The translations under genes and the position numbers were made by a program. A stretch of DNA of 12,831 nucleotides from JBCBWG01 sp039039985 (GTDB taxonomy: Bacteria > Pseudomonadota > Alphaproteobacteria > Rhizobiales > Hyphomicrobiaceae): positions 1 through 12,831 of the forward strand of contig JBCCOV010000152.1 in NCBI GenBank assembly GCA_039039985.1. Reading direction: 5' to 3'. Positions 5,608 to 12,831 of the stretch are shown here, in pieces; position 1 is the stretch's first letter, and each line of letters begins with the position of its first letter. The notes beneath the pieces were generated by a model, which searched no databases, was not told the DNA's origin, and saw nothing but the letters and a program-made list of their open reading frames with translations.

Positions 5608-6096
5608 TCAGCCGTAAACTTCGACTGCAAACCACACGCCCCAAGTACTAGGCGCTAGGAATACACCAAACGGAATGCGGCGCTGTAAGACATCCCGTTG
5701 CCACGCGTATACTACCGCCGCATAGGCCAGCGCGCTCAACGAAGCGACAAGAAACACGTGCGGCAGCAGAGCCGGCCCGACCCACGCGCCCGCAACAGCG
5801 GCCAACTTGACATCACCCAGTCCGATCGCCTCAATCCCGCGCGCGTAACCGGACCAAGCGCGCAGGAGATACAGCGCCGCAGCCGCACCGATCGCCGCCG
5901 CCACATGCCACGGGTCCGCGACGAACGAACTCGCACCACCCAACAGCGAACCCGACAGCGCCAGACCAATCGGAACGGCTGGCAGAGTCAGAAAATCCGG
6001 AATGCGAAACGCCCGCCAATCGTAGATGACAATCGCAACGGCACCGGTCAGCCCAAGCAATCCGACAGCGATGCGCAAAACCTCGATGATGATCAT
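5608..6096 (-). CDS. Prepilin peptidase, short type A24 (GspO/CpaA-like)
   Basis: The 162-aa polytopic membrane protein carries both catalytic aspartates of type IV prepilin peptidases: Asp26 in IYDWRAFRIPDFLTLP and Asp95 in the GLGDVKL (GxGD) motif. Hydrophobic segments lie at about 4-24, 36-55, 62-80, 96-118 and 120-132. It lacks the N-terminal cytoplasmic methyltransferase and zinc-cysteine domain of full-length GspO/PilD, so it resembles the CpaA/TadV type and may cleave without methylating. Its place among gsp genes, facing gspG, argues that it processes the pseudopilins here. The ATG at 6096 is the natural start, but its ribosome binding site is weak. Dedicated T2SS peptidase versus Tad-type use cannot be settled from this window. 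Confidence 0.88.
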   Translation of the reverse strand: MIIIEVLRIAVGLLGLTGAVAIVIYDWRAFRIPDFLTLPAVPIGLALSGSLLGGASSFVADPWHVAAAIGAAAALYLLRAWSGYARGIEAIGLGDVKLAAVAGAWVGPALLPHVFLVASLSALAYAAVVYAWQRDVLQRRIPFGVFLAPSTWGVWFAVEVYG

Positions 6097-6612
6097 GAGG
6101 GCTCAATCGGCGGGAAGGTGCGAAGCACAGGACGTTCACGTTTGCGTCGCCGCAACACAATTAGCGTGTTGTGTTGGAATTGCCGGAAAAGCCTCCAAGA
6201 CCAAGCCCTCAGAAAGATCGGCAAGAGGCACCAAGGCACACCTGTCGGACGCATGTATCATCTATCAGTTAGAGAACCATCCAGCTTTGGACGCTGGACG
6301 CTCTGCATCAGAACCGGGGCGACAAACATCCACTCAGACCTGAGCGGATGACATCAAAACAAACATACCATGCCCTGAGTGGCTGGCACCGCTCCGCCGC
6401 CAGACGTATGGCAAACGAACTTCCCCGTTGAACGGTAGCTTTCCAGATTCGTCGAGTTGGGAAAGAGTTCAGGATGATGACTCGCATTCGTGATCGGCGT
6501 TCGCTCAGATGGCTGTGATGGCGCAGGTTGCGTCATGCGCCCGGACAAACAAACAAACCGACAGTGATACGTCGCTTGCGATGACGCTGACCGTAACGCT
6601 TCGAACACAACT
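6097..6612. other. Gene-free 0.5-kb stretch between gspO-like gene and gspK
   Basis: I find no credible gene on either strand. The open frames crossing it are shadows of gspK or the peptidase gene, or have no family-like sequence. Other pseudopilin genes (H, I, J) often stand next to gspK, but no prepilin leader followed by a hydrophobic helix is visible. It holds one inverted repeat (6153-6176) near the peptidase gene. Confidence 0.55.
6153..6176. repeat. 8-bp inverted repeat upstream of the peptidase gene
   Basis: CAACACAA (6153-6160) and TTGTGTTG (6169-6176) pair perfectly around an 8-base loop, 57 bases upstream of the peptidase ATG. It could be an operator or the hairpin of a gspK-end terminator; no T-run accompanies it. 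Confidence 0.45.
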
Positions 6613-7524
6613 TCACCAACACGGCTGAACATCTGAGAGACCGGCAGATCGCGCGTCATCCGCCTCCCACGACCAGGGATACTTCGACCGGTCGAGGAGA
6701 ATGTACCCGCGTCGAGTCTGGTCAGCCCGGCGAACGACCATACGGCGAAACGCTCGGTGGTTTGCCCGTTCACCGATCGCCGTCACCAGAATCCGATAAA
6801 CACCAGCGCGACCGATGTTGTTGAACAGCAAGAGGTTGAGTTTGTCCGCCATGGCTCGCTTGAACGGCTCGGGAACCTTGCGCCAATCAACTCCAGGGAG
6901 TCCCGACGCGACCGTCACGTGCGGCAGCAGTCTCTGAAGCAGGTCCTCTGTCATACTTGGGAGTTGGTCGAGCTCAAGCACCTTCGCAAATGGCGCATTC
7001 TTCGGCCCGAACGCACGTCCGGCAGCAACGTAACGCGCGTTCTCGGCTTCTCCGGTCGACGCGGAAATGCGATCCCTATCCCGGAAGTCCAAGATCTCCG
7101 ATGCGATCCTATTGGCAACCGATGGCGCCGCTCCCATCGTCTGCAGAAATGCATCGAGCAACGGGAGCGGCGCGGCGTTGAGATCAATGAGACCGTCTGC
7201 TCGTCGGACGCGCATGTGAATCCGCGCCTCTTGTATCTGGCATAAGACAGCAATCTCTGGTGCTGCGTCGCCGGCACCCACAGCTATCGGCCGTCGGATC
7301 GCAAGGCGCCAAGCCGTCCACCGCGCTGCGCTATCGGCGTGCTCTTGAAGCTGAAACATGATCTTGGCTTGATCGGCTTCACGCAACTGATCGCGTGCGC
7401 GCTGCGACACGATAACCGCGAACGCTGCCACCAGCCCAATCAATGCGAGCACCGACACCAGCACAAACCCCGCGTCTTGCCGCGTCGCGCATCGCCGCGC
7501 CTCCCACCGTCTCCAGACTGACAT
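6613..7524 (-). CDS. gspK: Type II secretion minor pseudopilin GspK
   Basis: The 303-aa protein is the large minor pseudopilin that caps the pseudopilus tip. Residues 1-19 form an Arg-rich leader ending in DAG; cleavage precedes Phe20 of FVLVSVLALIGLVAAFAVIV. As usual for GspK, Glu+5 is missing (Ser here). A long helical stem (40-75) leads to the globular part with the family hallmark LIDLNAAPLPLL (112-123) and a helical domain with NRIASEILDFRDRD. The ATG at 7524 shares its A with the TGA of gspD (TGATG), indicating translational coupling; a GTG at 7527 is an equally in-frame alternative. It is the last gene of the minus-strand run. The C-terminus is complete. Confidence 0.95.
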   Translation of the reverse strand: MSVWRRWEARRCATRQDAGFVLVSVLALIGLVAAFAVIVSQRARDQLREADQAKIMFQLQEHADSAARWTAWRLAIRRPIAVGAGDAAPEIAVLCQIQEARIHMRVRRADGLIDLNAAPLPLLDAFLQTMGAAPSVANRIASEILDFRDRDRISASTGEAENARYVAAGRAFGPKNAPFAKVLELDQLPSMTEDLLQRLLPHVTVASGLPGVDWRKVPEPFKRAMADKLNLLLFNNIGRAGVYRILVTAIGERANHRAFRRMVVRRADQTRRGYILLDRSKYPWSWEADDARSAGLSDVQPCW

Positions 7525-9728
7525 CACCGGACCATGCGATCGGCGTCGTCAACAGCCTTGGGCATCGGGCGACGGATCGGTGGCTTCACTTGCTCCAGAC
7601 GCCGCCGAAACTCCTCGGTCACATGCTTGCGATCGTCGCTGGTCCGAACGACGATCGGACGAATAAAGATGACGAGTTCCGTACGATCTTTGAGGTCGTC
7701 CTTATTGCGGAACGCCGAGCCCACGATCGGAATGTTGCCCAGTACCGGAACCTGGCCCTTGGAAACCGTCTTGTTGGTTTGGATGATGCCGCCGAGAGCC
7801 AATGCTTGACCATCCTGCACGACAACCGTTGTCTTGACCTTACGCTGGCGGATGGTCGGCGAGTCGATGCCCGAAGTCGTCGTCTCCGTAACGTTGCTGA
7901 CCTCCTGCTCGATCTCCAGCATGATCTTGCCGTCGCGTCCAATTTGCGGCGTTACGGCAAGTATGACGCCTGTATCGCGCTGCGTAATGGAGTTGACAAT
8001 CGGCGCATCGGGATCCGTAACGCTTTGTGCCGTTTGCGTGACGATTGGAACTTCGTCCCCAATTTGCAGGATGGCTTTCCGGTTGTTGAGGACCATCAAC
8101 GACGGTGATGAGACGATATGAACTTTTGTAATCTCAGCTAGTGCATCGAGGACAACGGCCGAATTCGCAGCCTCGAAGAAGTACGAGAAACCTGGAAAGC
8201 TGGAATTGACAATGCCGGAAACTGCACTGGTGAATGTCACCTCATGCTTGCCCTTGCTGAAGAACCATTTGACGCCGTAGCGCAGATCATCGGTCAGCGT
8301 AACCTCCGCGATGATGGCTTCAAGAAGCACCTGCGCCGGGAGAGCATCGAGCCGTTCGAGTATTCTTCGAATTCTGTCGTGGTCCCGGCGTGGGGCGTAA
8401 ACAAACAACGTGTTGTTGGTGTCGTCCGGAATAACCTTCATGCCGCCGGAACGATTGGCATTGCCGATTGATGTCGTGCTCGCGGACGGCGACGTGCCCG
8501 CGGGCGTTCCCACACCGTTTGGCGCAGCGCCGTTGCGATCAGGCTCATCGGAGCCGTTCAGTCCGAAATCCGTCGAGGTCGATTGGCGAGACGATAGCGA
8601 AACAGATTGTGGCCTGCCCAATCGTGGTGCCGTCGACGCCGTAGCCGGCGCCGCACCGCGGCGCGACAGAATCCGTGACAGCAAAGCACCGACTTCCGTC
8701 GGAGAGCGGCTCTGGCAGTGATAAACAAGCAGCGTTGGCTTCGTTGATGCCGCAGAGCGATCCAGTTTCTCGATCAGGTTACTGGCATGACGAAGCTGCG
8801 TCGCCGTCCGCGCTATGATCAGAACCCCACCGAGCCGATTATTCGGGACAAGCCGCAAACCGGAATTGCCACCTTCCCGACTTCCGGTGCTTAGAGCCTT
8901 GCTAGCCGCTTCAACGACAGTTGCCGGCTCGAGATTCCGGACTTGCGTGAGTGACACGTGATGCGATGCAATCCAACTCACATCAAACATGGCGACAAGT
9001 TCGAGCAGACGTTGAACCGTCTTTCGAGATCCGCGCGCGACGATGACGTGCCGACGTGTGCCGACGTAGCGGATCTCCGTATTCGGAAGCACCCGCGAGA
9101 CAATCGAATTCAGCTCAGATGCGGAAACATGCTTGAGTGGGATAACGTAGATTGCGTCACCGCTCTTCGCGTCAGCCGGAAACGATCCGCTTCGAAGGGG
9201 TAAACCGCCGGGGTCCCGCGCAGAGCGGATCTCAATCGGGTCGCCATCGTCAATCAGTCGCGCACCGCTCAGCTCAAGAGCTACAGCAAACGTGCGGAGT
9301 GCTTCTTCTTTTGGAATGGGCGCGCTGGTCTGTATTGTAATCTCGCCCTTTACACTGTCACTGACCACAAAGCTCCGACCCAGAATATCGGATAGAACCG
9401 CTTTCGCCGCCAGCGGTATCGGCGCGTTCTTGAGATTGATCACCGCGCCATCGGTGCGCCCGGACGTCCGAACAACTTTGACCTCCGGTGTAAACACCTC
9501 GAACGATTGGCCATTGCGCTTCTGAAGGTGTCTGGACCGGGGCGTTGACACGCGTTCGTTGTCTTCGATCACCTCAATCCGCCGCCAACGCCCCGTCTTT
9601 GTTGGCGGTTTCGCGGCCACCTCCGACAGTTCACGTGATAGCTGCGGCAAGCCCGTAGAACACGCTGAGAGGATCACTGCAACAATCGAGATTCCAACTG
9701 CTGGATACAATTCACGATACTGATACAC
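7524..9728 (-). CDS. gspD: Type II secretion secretin GspD
   Basis: The 734-aa lipoprotein forms the multimeric outer-membrane channel. The N-terminus is a lipoprotein signal peptide with lipobox LSAC, the acylated Cys being residue 23. An Arg-rich linker is followed by N0 (about 90-165), N1 (190-250), N2 (255-325) and N3 (330-465). N3 is interrupted by a low-complexity Ser/Thr/Gly/Pro loop (about 355-428), as is common in this domain. The secretin core (about 465-695) contains VPIVTQTAQSV and the signature GQALALGGIIQ...VPVLGNIPIVGSAFRN (640-675), ending TELVIFIRPIVVR. A short basic tail follows, where a pilotin-binding S-domain might be. The start is a GTG at 9728 behind a G-rich stretch; no later start preserves the signal peptide. 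It lies 47 bases after gspC and overlaps gspK. Confidence 0.97.
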   Translation of the reverse strand: MYQYRELYPAVGISIVAVILSACSTGLPQLSRELSEVAAKPPTKTGRWRRIEVIEDNERVSTPRSRHLQKRNGQSFEVFTPEVKVVRTSGRTDGAVINLKNAPIPLAAKAVLSDILGRSFVVSDSVKGEITIQTSAPIPKEEALRTFAVALELSGARLIDDGDPIEIRSARDPGGLPLRSGSFPADAKSGDAIYVIPLKHVSASELNSIVSRVLPNTEIRYVGTRRHVIVARGSRKTVQRLLELVAMFDVSWIASHHVSLTQVRNLEPATVVEAASKALSTGSREGGNSGLRLVPNNRLGGVLIIARTATQLRHASNLIEKLDRSAASTKPTLLVYHCQSRSPTEVGALLSRILSRRGAAPATASTAPRLGRPQSVSLSSRQSTSTDFGLNGSDEPDRNGAAPNGVGTPAGTSPSASTTSIGNANRSGGMKVIPDDTNNTLFVYAPRRDHDRIRRILERLDALPAQVLLEAIIAEVTLTDDLRYGVKWFFSKGKHEVTFTSAVSGIVNSSFPGFSYFFEAANSAVVLDALAEITKVHIVSSPSLMVLNNRKAILQIGDEVPIVTQTAQSVTDPDAPIVNSITQRDTGVILAVTPQIGRDGKIMLEIEQEVSNVTETTTSGIDSPTIRQRKVKTTVVVQDGQALALGGIIQTNKTVSKGQVPVLGNIPIVGSAFRNKDDLKDRTELVIFIRPIVVRTSDDRKHVTEEFRRRLEQVKPPIRRPMPKAVDDADRMVR

Positions 9729-9775
9729 GACCCGCCCCCGCTGGACTTTTACTGAAACGCCAATGACGCACTTCT

Positions 9776-10288
9776 CTAGCGGTCTGGATACAGTTGAACT
9801 GCCTTTTGCCGCCTTCCGGCGATCGCCGTAAGCTTGTTCGTCTCAATTCTTGCAACACGCCACTCACGATTAAGACGATCACCTACCTTGACCCAAAACG
9901 GCTTACGACCGTCGATTAGAACTAAAGCCCTTTGCGTATCACCAGAAAGAACGACACCCAAAAGCCTCAGCTTAAATTGTGAAGGCGCGCGGACAACTTG
10001 CGGGCGTCTCGCAGCAATACGATTTGGCTTCTTCGGCGAAGAAATAGCTTTCGGTTTTGGGATACGACGGTCCGGGAAAAAGACTGGCTTTTGCAAAGTC
10101 GCGCGAAGTTGGGAAAGCTCTAACTCTTTGATGCGTGGAAGCGACAGCTTGTTTCCAATGGTAGACGACTGAGCAACGTCGGGACGATCAAATCCGGTCG
10201 CCTGAAGCGTTGATGGCTGTGTCCACCCAAACAACGCACCCAACACGCAAACCAAACTGACAAGCCCAAGCACTACGTCGCGGATCAT
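9776..10288 (-). CDS. gspC: Type II secretion inner-membrane protein GspC/GspN type (HR domain only)
   Basis: The 170-aa protein has one N-terminal TM helix (about 4-22), a periplasmic segment with the LQKPVFFPDRRIPKP motif typical of this group (65-79), a basic linker (80-103), and an all-beta homology region (about 104-168: FKLRLLGVVLSGDTQRALVLI, WVKVGDRL, WRVARIE). In GspC the HR domain contacts the secretin N0 domain and links the inner-membrane platform to the channel. The C-terminal PDZ or coiled-coil of enterobacterial GspC is absent, so many annotations call such proteins 'T2SS protein N'. The ATG at 10288 overlaps the gspM stop by four bases (ATGA). Family assignment is firm; the C-versus-N name is a convention. 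Confidence 0.85.
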   Translation of the reverse strand: MIRDVVLGLVSLVCVLGALFGWTQPSTLQATGFDRPDVAQSSTIGNKLSLPRIKELELSQLRATLQKPVFFPDRRIPKPKAISSPKKPNRIAARRPQVVRAPSQFKLRLLGVVLSGDTQRALVLIDGRKPFWVKVGDRLNREWRVARIETNKLTAIAGRRQKAVQLYPDR

Positions 10289-10902
10289 GATGCATCATCT
10301 CGACTGTGCGACGTGTTGGAAAAAACAAACGCAACGACTGTCAAATCTGCAGAAATCCGATCTTTGCTGCCCCTGGCTCCCGGCCGCAGCGCTTGATTGG
10401 CAGTGATACGCGCATCCACGACCATGAGCAGTGGTCTCGCGTTCTCAAGAGCAACCAGAAAACTCATCAATGCCGCCGTTTTGGCGTGAAATGACACGTT
10501 TACCGCCACGCGTCGAATTGGTTGGCTGGTGGTATTTGGCGATATCGAAGGTCGAATCTCACGCGAAGATGTAAGAGTTGCACCGTGCGCCTGTGCGAGA
10601 GCCCGTATCCTGTTTTGTAGCAACGCGAACGGAGATGAGTTCTTCGCCTCTGAAAGGAAGTCGCGCCGCAACGCGGCAAGATCGGTACTGCTCGTGGTCG
10701 TTTCTTCCCGTAAGAATTGGCTTTGCTTTGCTGAGAGCGTTTTGGAAAGCTGTGCCAGTTCCCGAATTTGCGATCGCGGTTCCTCAATAGTTTCACGATG
10801 CACAGCGATGCCCGAATATATGGTCACAAGCAACGCACTTGCGGTGATAGCCAATGACAAAGTCGCATGCAGAATGCGTTTCAGTCGGAGTTTCGAACTC
10901 AT
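10285..10902 (-). CDS. gspM: Type II secretion inner-membrane protein GspM (subtype b)
   Basis: The 205-aa bitopic protein has a short basic cytoplasmic start, a TM helix (about 11-33), a coiled-coil-like stretch (38-66) and a periplasmic ferredoxin-like domain (about 92-196) with FALLQNRIRALAQAHGATL and the conserved VAVNVSFHAKTAALMSFLVALENARPLLMVVDARI pattern split over 132-166. GspM stabilises GspL and helps couple the ATPase to the pseudopilus. I chose the ATG at 10902, with GGAG ten bases upstream; the GTG at 10911 lies too close to that site. It follows gspL by 21 bases and overlaps gspC by four, so the three are very likely one transcript. The sequence is divergent, and position in the cluster supports the call. 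Confidence 0.88.
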   Translation of the reverse strand: MSSKLRLKRILHATLSLAITASALLVTIYSGIAVHRETIEEPRSQIRELAQLSKTLSAKQSQFLREETTTSSTDLAALRRDFLSEAKNSSPFALLQNRIRALAQAHGATLTSSREIRPSISPNTTSQPIRRVAVNVSFHAKTAALMSFLVALENARPLLMVVDARITANQALRPGARGSKDRISADLTVVAFVFSNTSHSRDDAS

Positions 10903-10923
10903 GAGATCCACGCTCCAACACTG

Positions 10924-12003
10924 CTAATCCAGAGTCGACAAACTGATCTTCAATCGAAATCGTTCTTTGCCTGTCGCCGGATCTTTGACGATCGGGGCGA
11001 CAAACTCTGCAGCGGCAAAAACATCAGACGCAGCGAGAGGATCAACCAGAGTTGCAGCGGCATCAGAGACACCGGATATCACGACGGAGTCGATCTGATA
11101 TTGGAGATCGTGGACCCAAGTTGACTGCGGCAGACGTTGCGAGAGTTCCGCCAGGACAACTGGGAGCGCATGCCGCGAACGTCGAGCGCGCCGTGCGCTG
11201 GTCAGATGCGCAAATGTGGTGCGCCGCCGCTCCCGTTCCGTCGTGCTTGATCGAACACGCGCGCGTGCGACTCGAATTTGAGATTGCAGCTGTTCAATTC
11301 GCTGATCGGCATCGGTATGCCAGTCATATACCTGATAAGCCGTTGTCGCGAAGAGGATAAACATGGCGACGGCGCAAACATACACCATAGGCTCTCGTCG
11401 ATGACTAGCCGAGCCAAGCCAAAGATCGTGAACACGCGCGCGGCCGTCTTCGCCGGACGCATAGGTTCTTTCGACATGATGGCCGATCGCACTCAGTGCT
11501 TCGCGGAGCGGGTCAACCTCGCCCCTCGGGATGACGAATTGCTCAACGCGCAAGAGACCGTCGACGTCAGCCGCTGTGCTGACACGTACGCCGGTATAAA
11601 CATCGCTCGGGTGCAACAAGGTTGAACGTTGAAGTTCATAATTCAAAATTGTCTTGAGATCGGCACGCCCGCTTTCTGGAATGTTACGCTGAAATGTTAG
11701 GAAGTCCGCACGATCAAGTTCGAGTTGGATTTGCGCGAGGCGCCGCACGACGTAAGGCTGGTTCTTTATGGCTTCCGCTAGAGGCTTTTCCGTTTCTGCG
11801 TATACGACAATCTTTGCTGCGTTCCGAAACATGTCGGATCGCAACAGAACCCACCTGCTTCCGTTACGACGAATGATCAGCTTAATCGCCGGTGCGCTCC
11901 ATGCCTCATACAGGCGGGCCGGCACGAGCAGCGCGAGACCGTCCACCCACCATCGGAATGCACGGCGCACCGCGCCCCCGCCGAGCATTAATGCCTGTTG
12001 CAT
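10924..12003 (-). CDS. gspL: Type II secretion inner-membrane platform protein GspL (PilN-like)
   Basis: The 359-aa protein has a cytoplasmic part (1-204) that in this family recruits the GspE ATPase; the segment AIKLIIRRNGSRWVLLRSD starts its folded domain, and QYVVRR-like and LNYELQRSTLLHPSDVY segments (120-136) match PilN/GspL-type proteins. One TM helix lies at about 206-226, followed by an Arg/Glu-rich coiled coil (230-265) and a periplasmic ferredoxin-like domain (about 278-356: LPVVLAELSQRLPQSTWVHDL, FRLKISL). The ATG at 12003 has AGGA six bases upstream. It is the first gene of the L-M-C-D-K run and diverges from gspE, the gene for its cytoplasmic partner. Confidence 0.87.
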   Translation of the reverse strand: MQQALMLGGGAVRRAFRWWVDGLALLVPARLYEAWSAPAIKLIIRRNGSRWVLLRSDMFRNAAKIVVYAETEKPLAEAIKNQPYVVRRLAQIQLELDRADFLTFQRNIPESGRADLKTILNYELQRSTLLHPSDVYTGVRVSTAADVDGLLRVEQFVIPRGEVDPLREALSAIGHHVERTYASGEDGRARVHDLWLGSASHRREPMVYVCAVAMFILFATTAYQVYDWHTDADQRIEQLQSQIRVARARVRSSTTERERRRTTFAHLTSARRARRSRHALPVVLAELSQRLPQSTWVHDLQYQIDSVVISGVSDAAATLVDPLAASDVFAAAEFVAPIVKDPATGKERFRLKISLSTLD

Positions 12004-12109
12004 GATCGATCCTGTGCCTTAGATTCTCTCGCCCAGATCTTGAGCCCCACAAGTTTCGGTGCTTCATGCCTCGTGGACGTTAAACACAGAAGTGCTGGGA
12101 TGGCGAGCA
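12004..12109. promoter_or_regulatory. Divergent promoter region gspL / gspE
   Basis: About 106 bases separate the two divergent starts, so both gsp transcription units must start here or be fed from outside. For the minus strand the best pair I find is TTGTGG (12047-12052) and GAGAAT (12023-12028) with an 18-base spacer, a weak match. No good pair is visible for gspE. No regulator gene or clear operator is present. Confidence 0.3.
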
Positions 12110-12831
12110 ATGCATCGGTCGCCGTATGACGCGGACCCGCACGACATGAGCCAGGCTGAGGCATTCCTTCAGCTGTTGCTTCGTGACTCCTGTATTGATG
12201 ATTACGAACGATCAAGAGCAGCCGCCGCCATCCGCCAATCCGGCCAGAGGTTTGACGTTGTCCTTCTCGAACTCGGTCTGATCGATCAAGAATCCTTGAG
12301 CGGCGCACTCGCAGAGTTCTATGGATTGGAGTACGATTCCGGCGCTTCCGAGTTATCCGAATGGGTCATGCTCGACGGTATAGAGCGAGATGCGTTGAAC
12401 CGGTTTCGATTGGTCCCGTTGCGGGATGAGAAGGACGTGCTTCATCTCGCCGCCCAAGACCCGTTTGCCGTCGATGCCATTCGATCACTCGCGTTCCTGA
12501 CTAAGAAACGCATTCAGATTGTTCTGCGCCGTCCAGCGTGGATTGACGACACAATTCGCCAATTCGATTCCGCATTGAGCACGACCGGCCACGCCGAAAC
12601 AGACAGTGAGACCGCGTCTGCCGAGGATGTTCGCCGACTGCGCGATCTCGCGAGCGATGCGCCGGTCGTTCGCCTGGTCAGCCGCCTATTGAACCTGGCT
12701 GCCCAGCAGGGCGCCTCCGACATTCACTTCGAGCCGTTTGGAGACCGTGTTCGCGTCCGGTTTCGTGTCGATGGCGTCACACGCGATGTTGAATGGTTGC
12801 CTGCCGATCTTGAACAGGCGGTCGTCTCACG
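12110..12831 (+). CDS. gspE: Type II secretion ATPase GspE, N-terminal part (runs off right edge)
   Basis: The open frame continues to the last base (240 codons). From the Met at 12146, residues 1-140 form the N1E/MshEN-type domain that docks onto GspL (LLELGLIDQESLSGALAEFYGLEY, RFRLVPLRDEKDVLHLAAQDP). After an acidic linker comes the start of the N2E domain with the diagnostic DAPVVRLVSRLLNLAAQQGASDIHFEP and RVRVRFRVDG. The Walker A, Asp box, Walker B and zinc-binding tetracysteine would lie beyond the edge. Two starts are possible: ATG 12110 with GGGA nine bases upstream (chosen), or ATG 12146, closer to the usual N-terminus but without a ribosome binding site. It powers pseudopilus assembly through GspF and GspL. 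Confidence 0.95.
   Translation, partial: MHRSPYDADPHDMSQAEAFLQLLLRDSCIDDYERSRAAAAIRQSGQRFDVVLLELGLIDQESLSGALAEFYGLEYDSGASELSEWVMLDGIERDALNRFRLVPLRDEKDVLHLAAQDPFAVDAIRSLAFLTKKRIQIVLRRPAWIDDTIRQFDSALSTTGHAETDSETASAEDVRRLRDLASDAPVVRLVSRLLNLAAQQGASDIHFEPFGDRVRVRFRVDGVTRDVEWLPADLEQAVVS

Noticed and set aside
5698..6351. Plus-strand open frame of 217 codons
   Set aside because: Opposite to the prepilin peptidase gene, with an Arg/Gln/Asn-rich composition typical of a reverse-strand shadow.
6354..6773. Minus-strand open frame of 139 codons overlapping the gspK end, considered as a lost pseudopilin
   Set aside because: No prepilin leader or hydrophobic helix, and it overlaps gspK in another frame; gspK has a natural C-terminus.
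7443..8108. Plus-strand open frame of 221 codons
   Set aside because: Lies entirely antisense to gspK and gspD, both clear full-length genes.
1..12831. CRISPR array, complete insertion sequence, or known anti-phage system
   Set aside because: No regularly spaced repeats, no intact transposase with terminal inverted repeats, and no defence-family proteins were seen; kptA alone is not a defence system.

Overview
The window looks like a chromosomal segment of an alphaproteobacterium, most likely order Hyphomicrobiales (Rhizobiales). This rests on three things: moderately high GC by eye, a PDZ-less GspC-type protein with PilN/GspM-like GspL and GspM, and a remnant of the large serine recombinase family common in that group. 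No genus is claimed.

Left part (1-3730). The 5' part of a small secreted protein gene runs off the left edge. Next come kptA (RNA 2'-phosphotransferase) and, one base further on, the beta-type subunit of a fumarase/L(+)-tartrate dehydratase-like Fe-S hydro-lyase. msrA (methionine sulfoxide reductase) converges on them. A three-TM membrane protein with a soluble middle domain and a small two-TM protein on the other strand follow.

Middle (3827-5120). A tRNA-Ser(GGA) has a recognisable promoter and an unusual acceptor stem with two G-U wobbles, one at position 3-70. Directly behind its 3' end, in antisense orientation, lies a frameshifted, 5'-truncated C-terminal fragment of a serine site-specific recombinase. 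Beyond it is a gene-poor stretch with a perfect hairpin, a 14-bp palindrome and one small signal-peptide ORF. I read this as the scar of an integrated element at the tRNA 3' end.

Right part (5121-12831). This is a type II secretion (T2SS) locus. gspG (major pseudopilin) faces a short prepilin peptidase (GspO-like). After a geneless 0.5 kb come gspK, gspD (secretin), gspC (HR-domain type), gspM and gspL, all on the minus strand and transcribed in the order L-M-C-D-K with overlaps or short gaps. gspE (the ATPase) diverges from gspL and runs off the right edge. Together they give the inner-membrane platform (L, M, C), outer-membrane channel (D), pseudopilus (G major, K tip), pseudopilin processing (O) and motor (E). 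gspF and the minor pseudopilins H, I and J are not in the window; downstream of gspE is the likely place.

I see no CRISPR array, complete insertion sequence or recognisable defence system. The most unusual items are the tRNA-Ser acceptor stem and recombinase scar, the kptA/hydro-lyase pairing, and the split T2SS locus.
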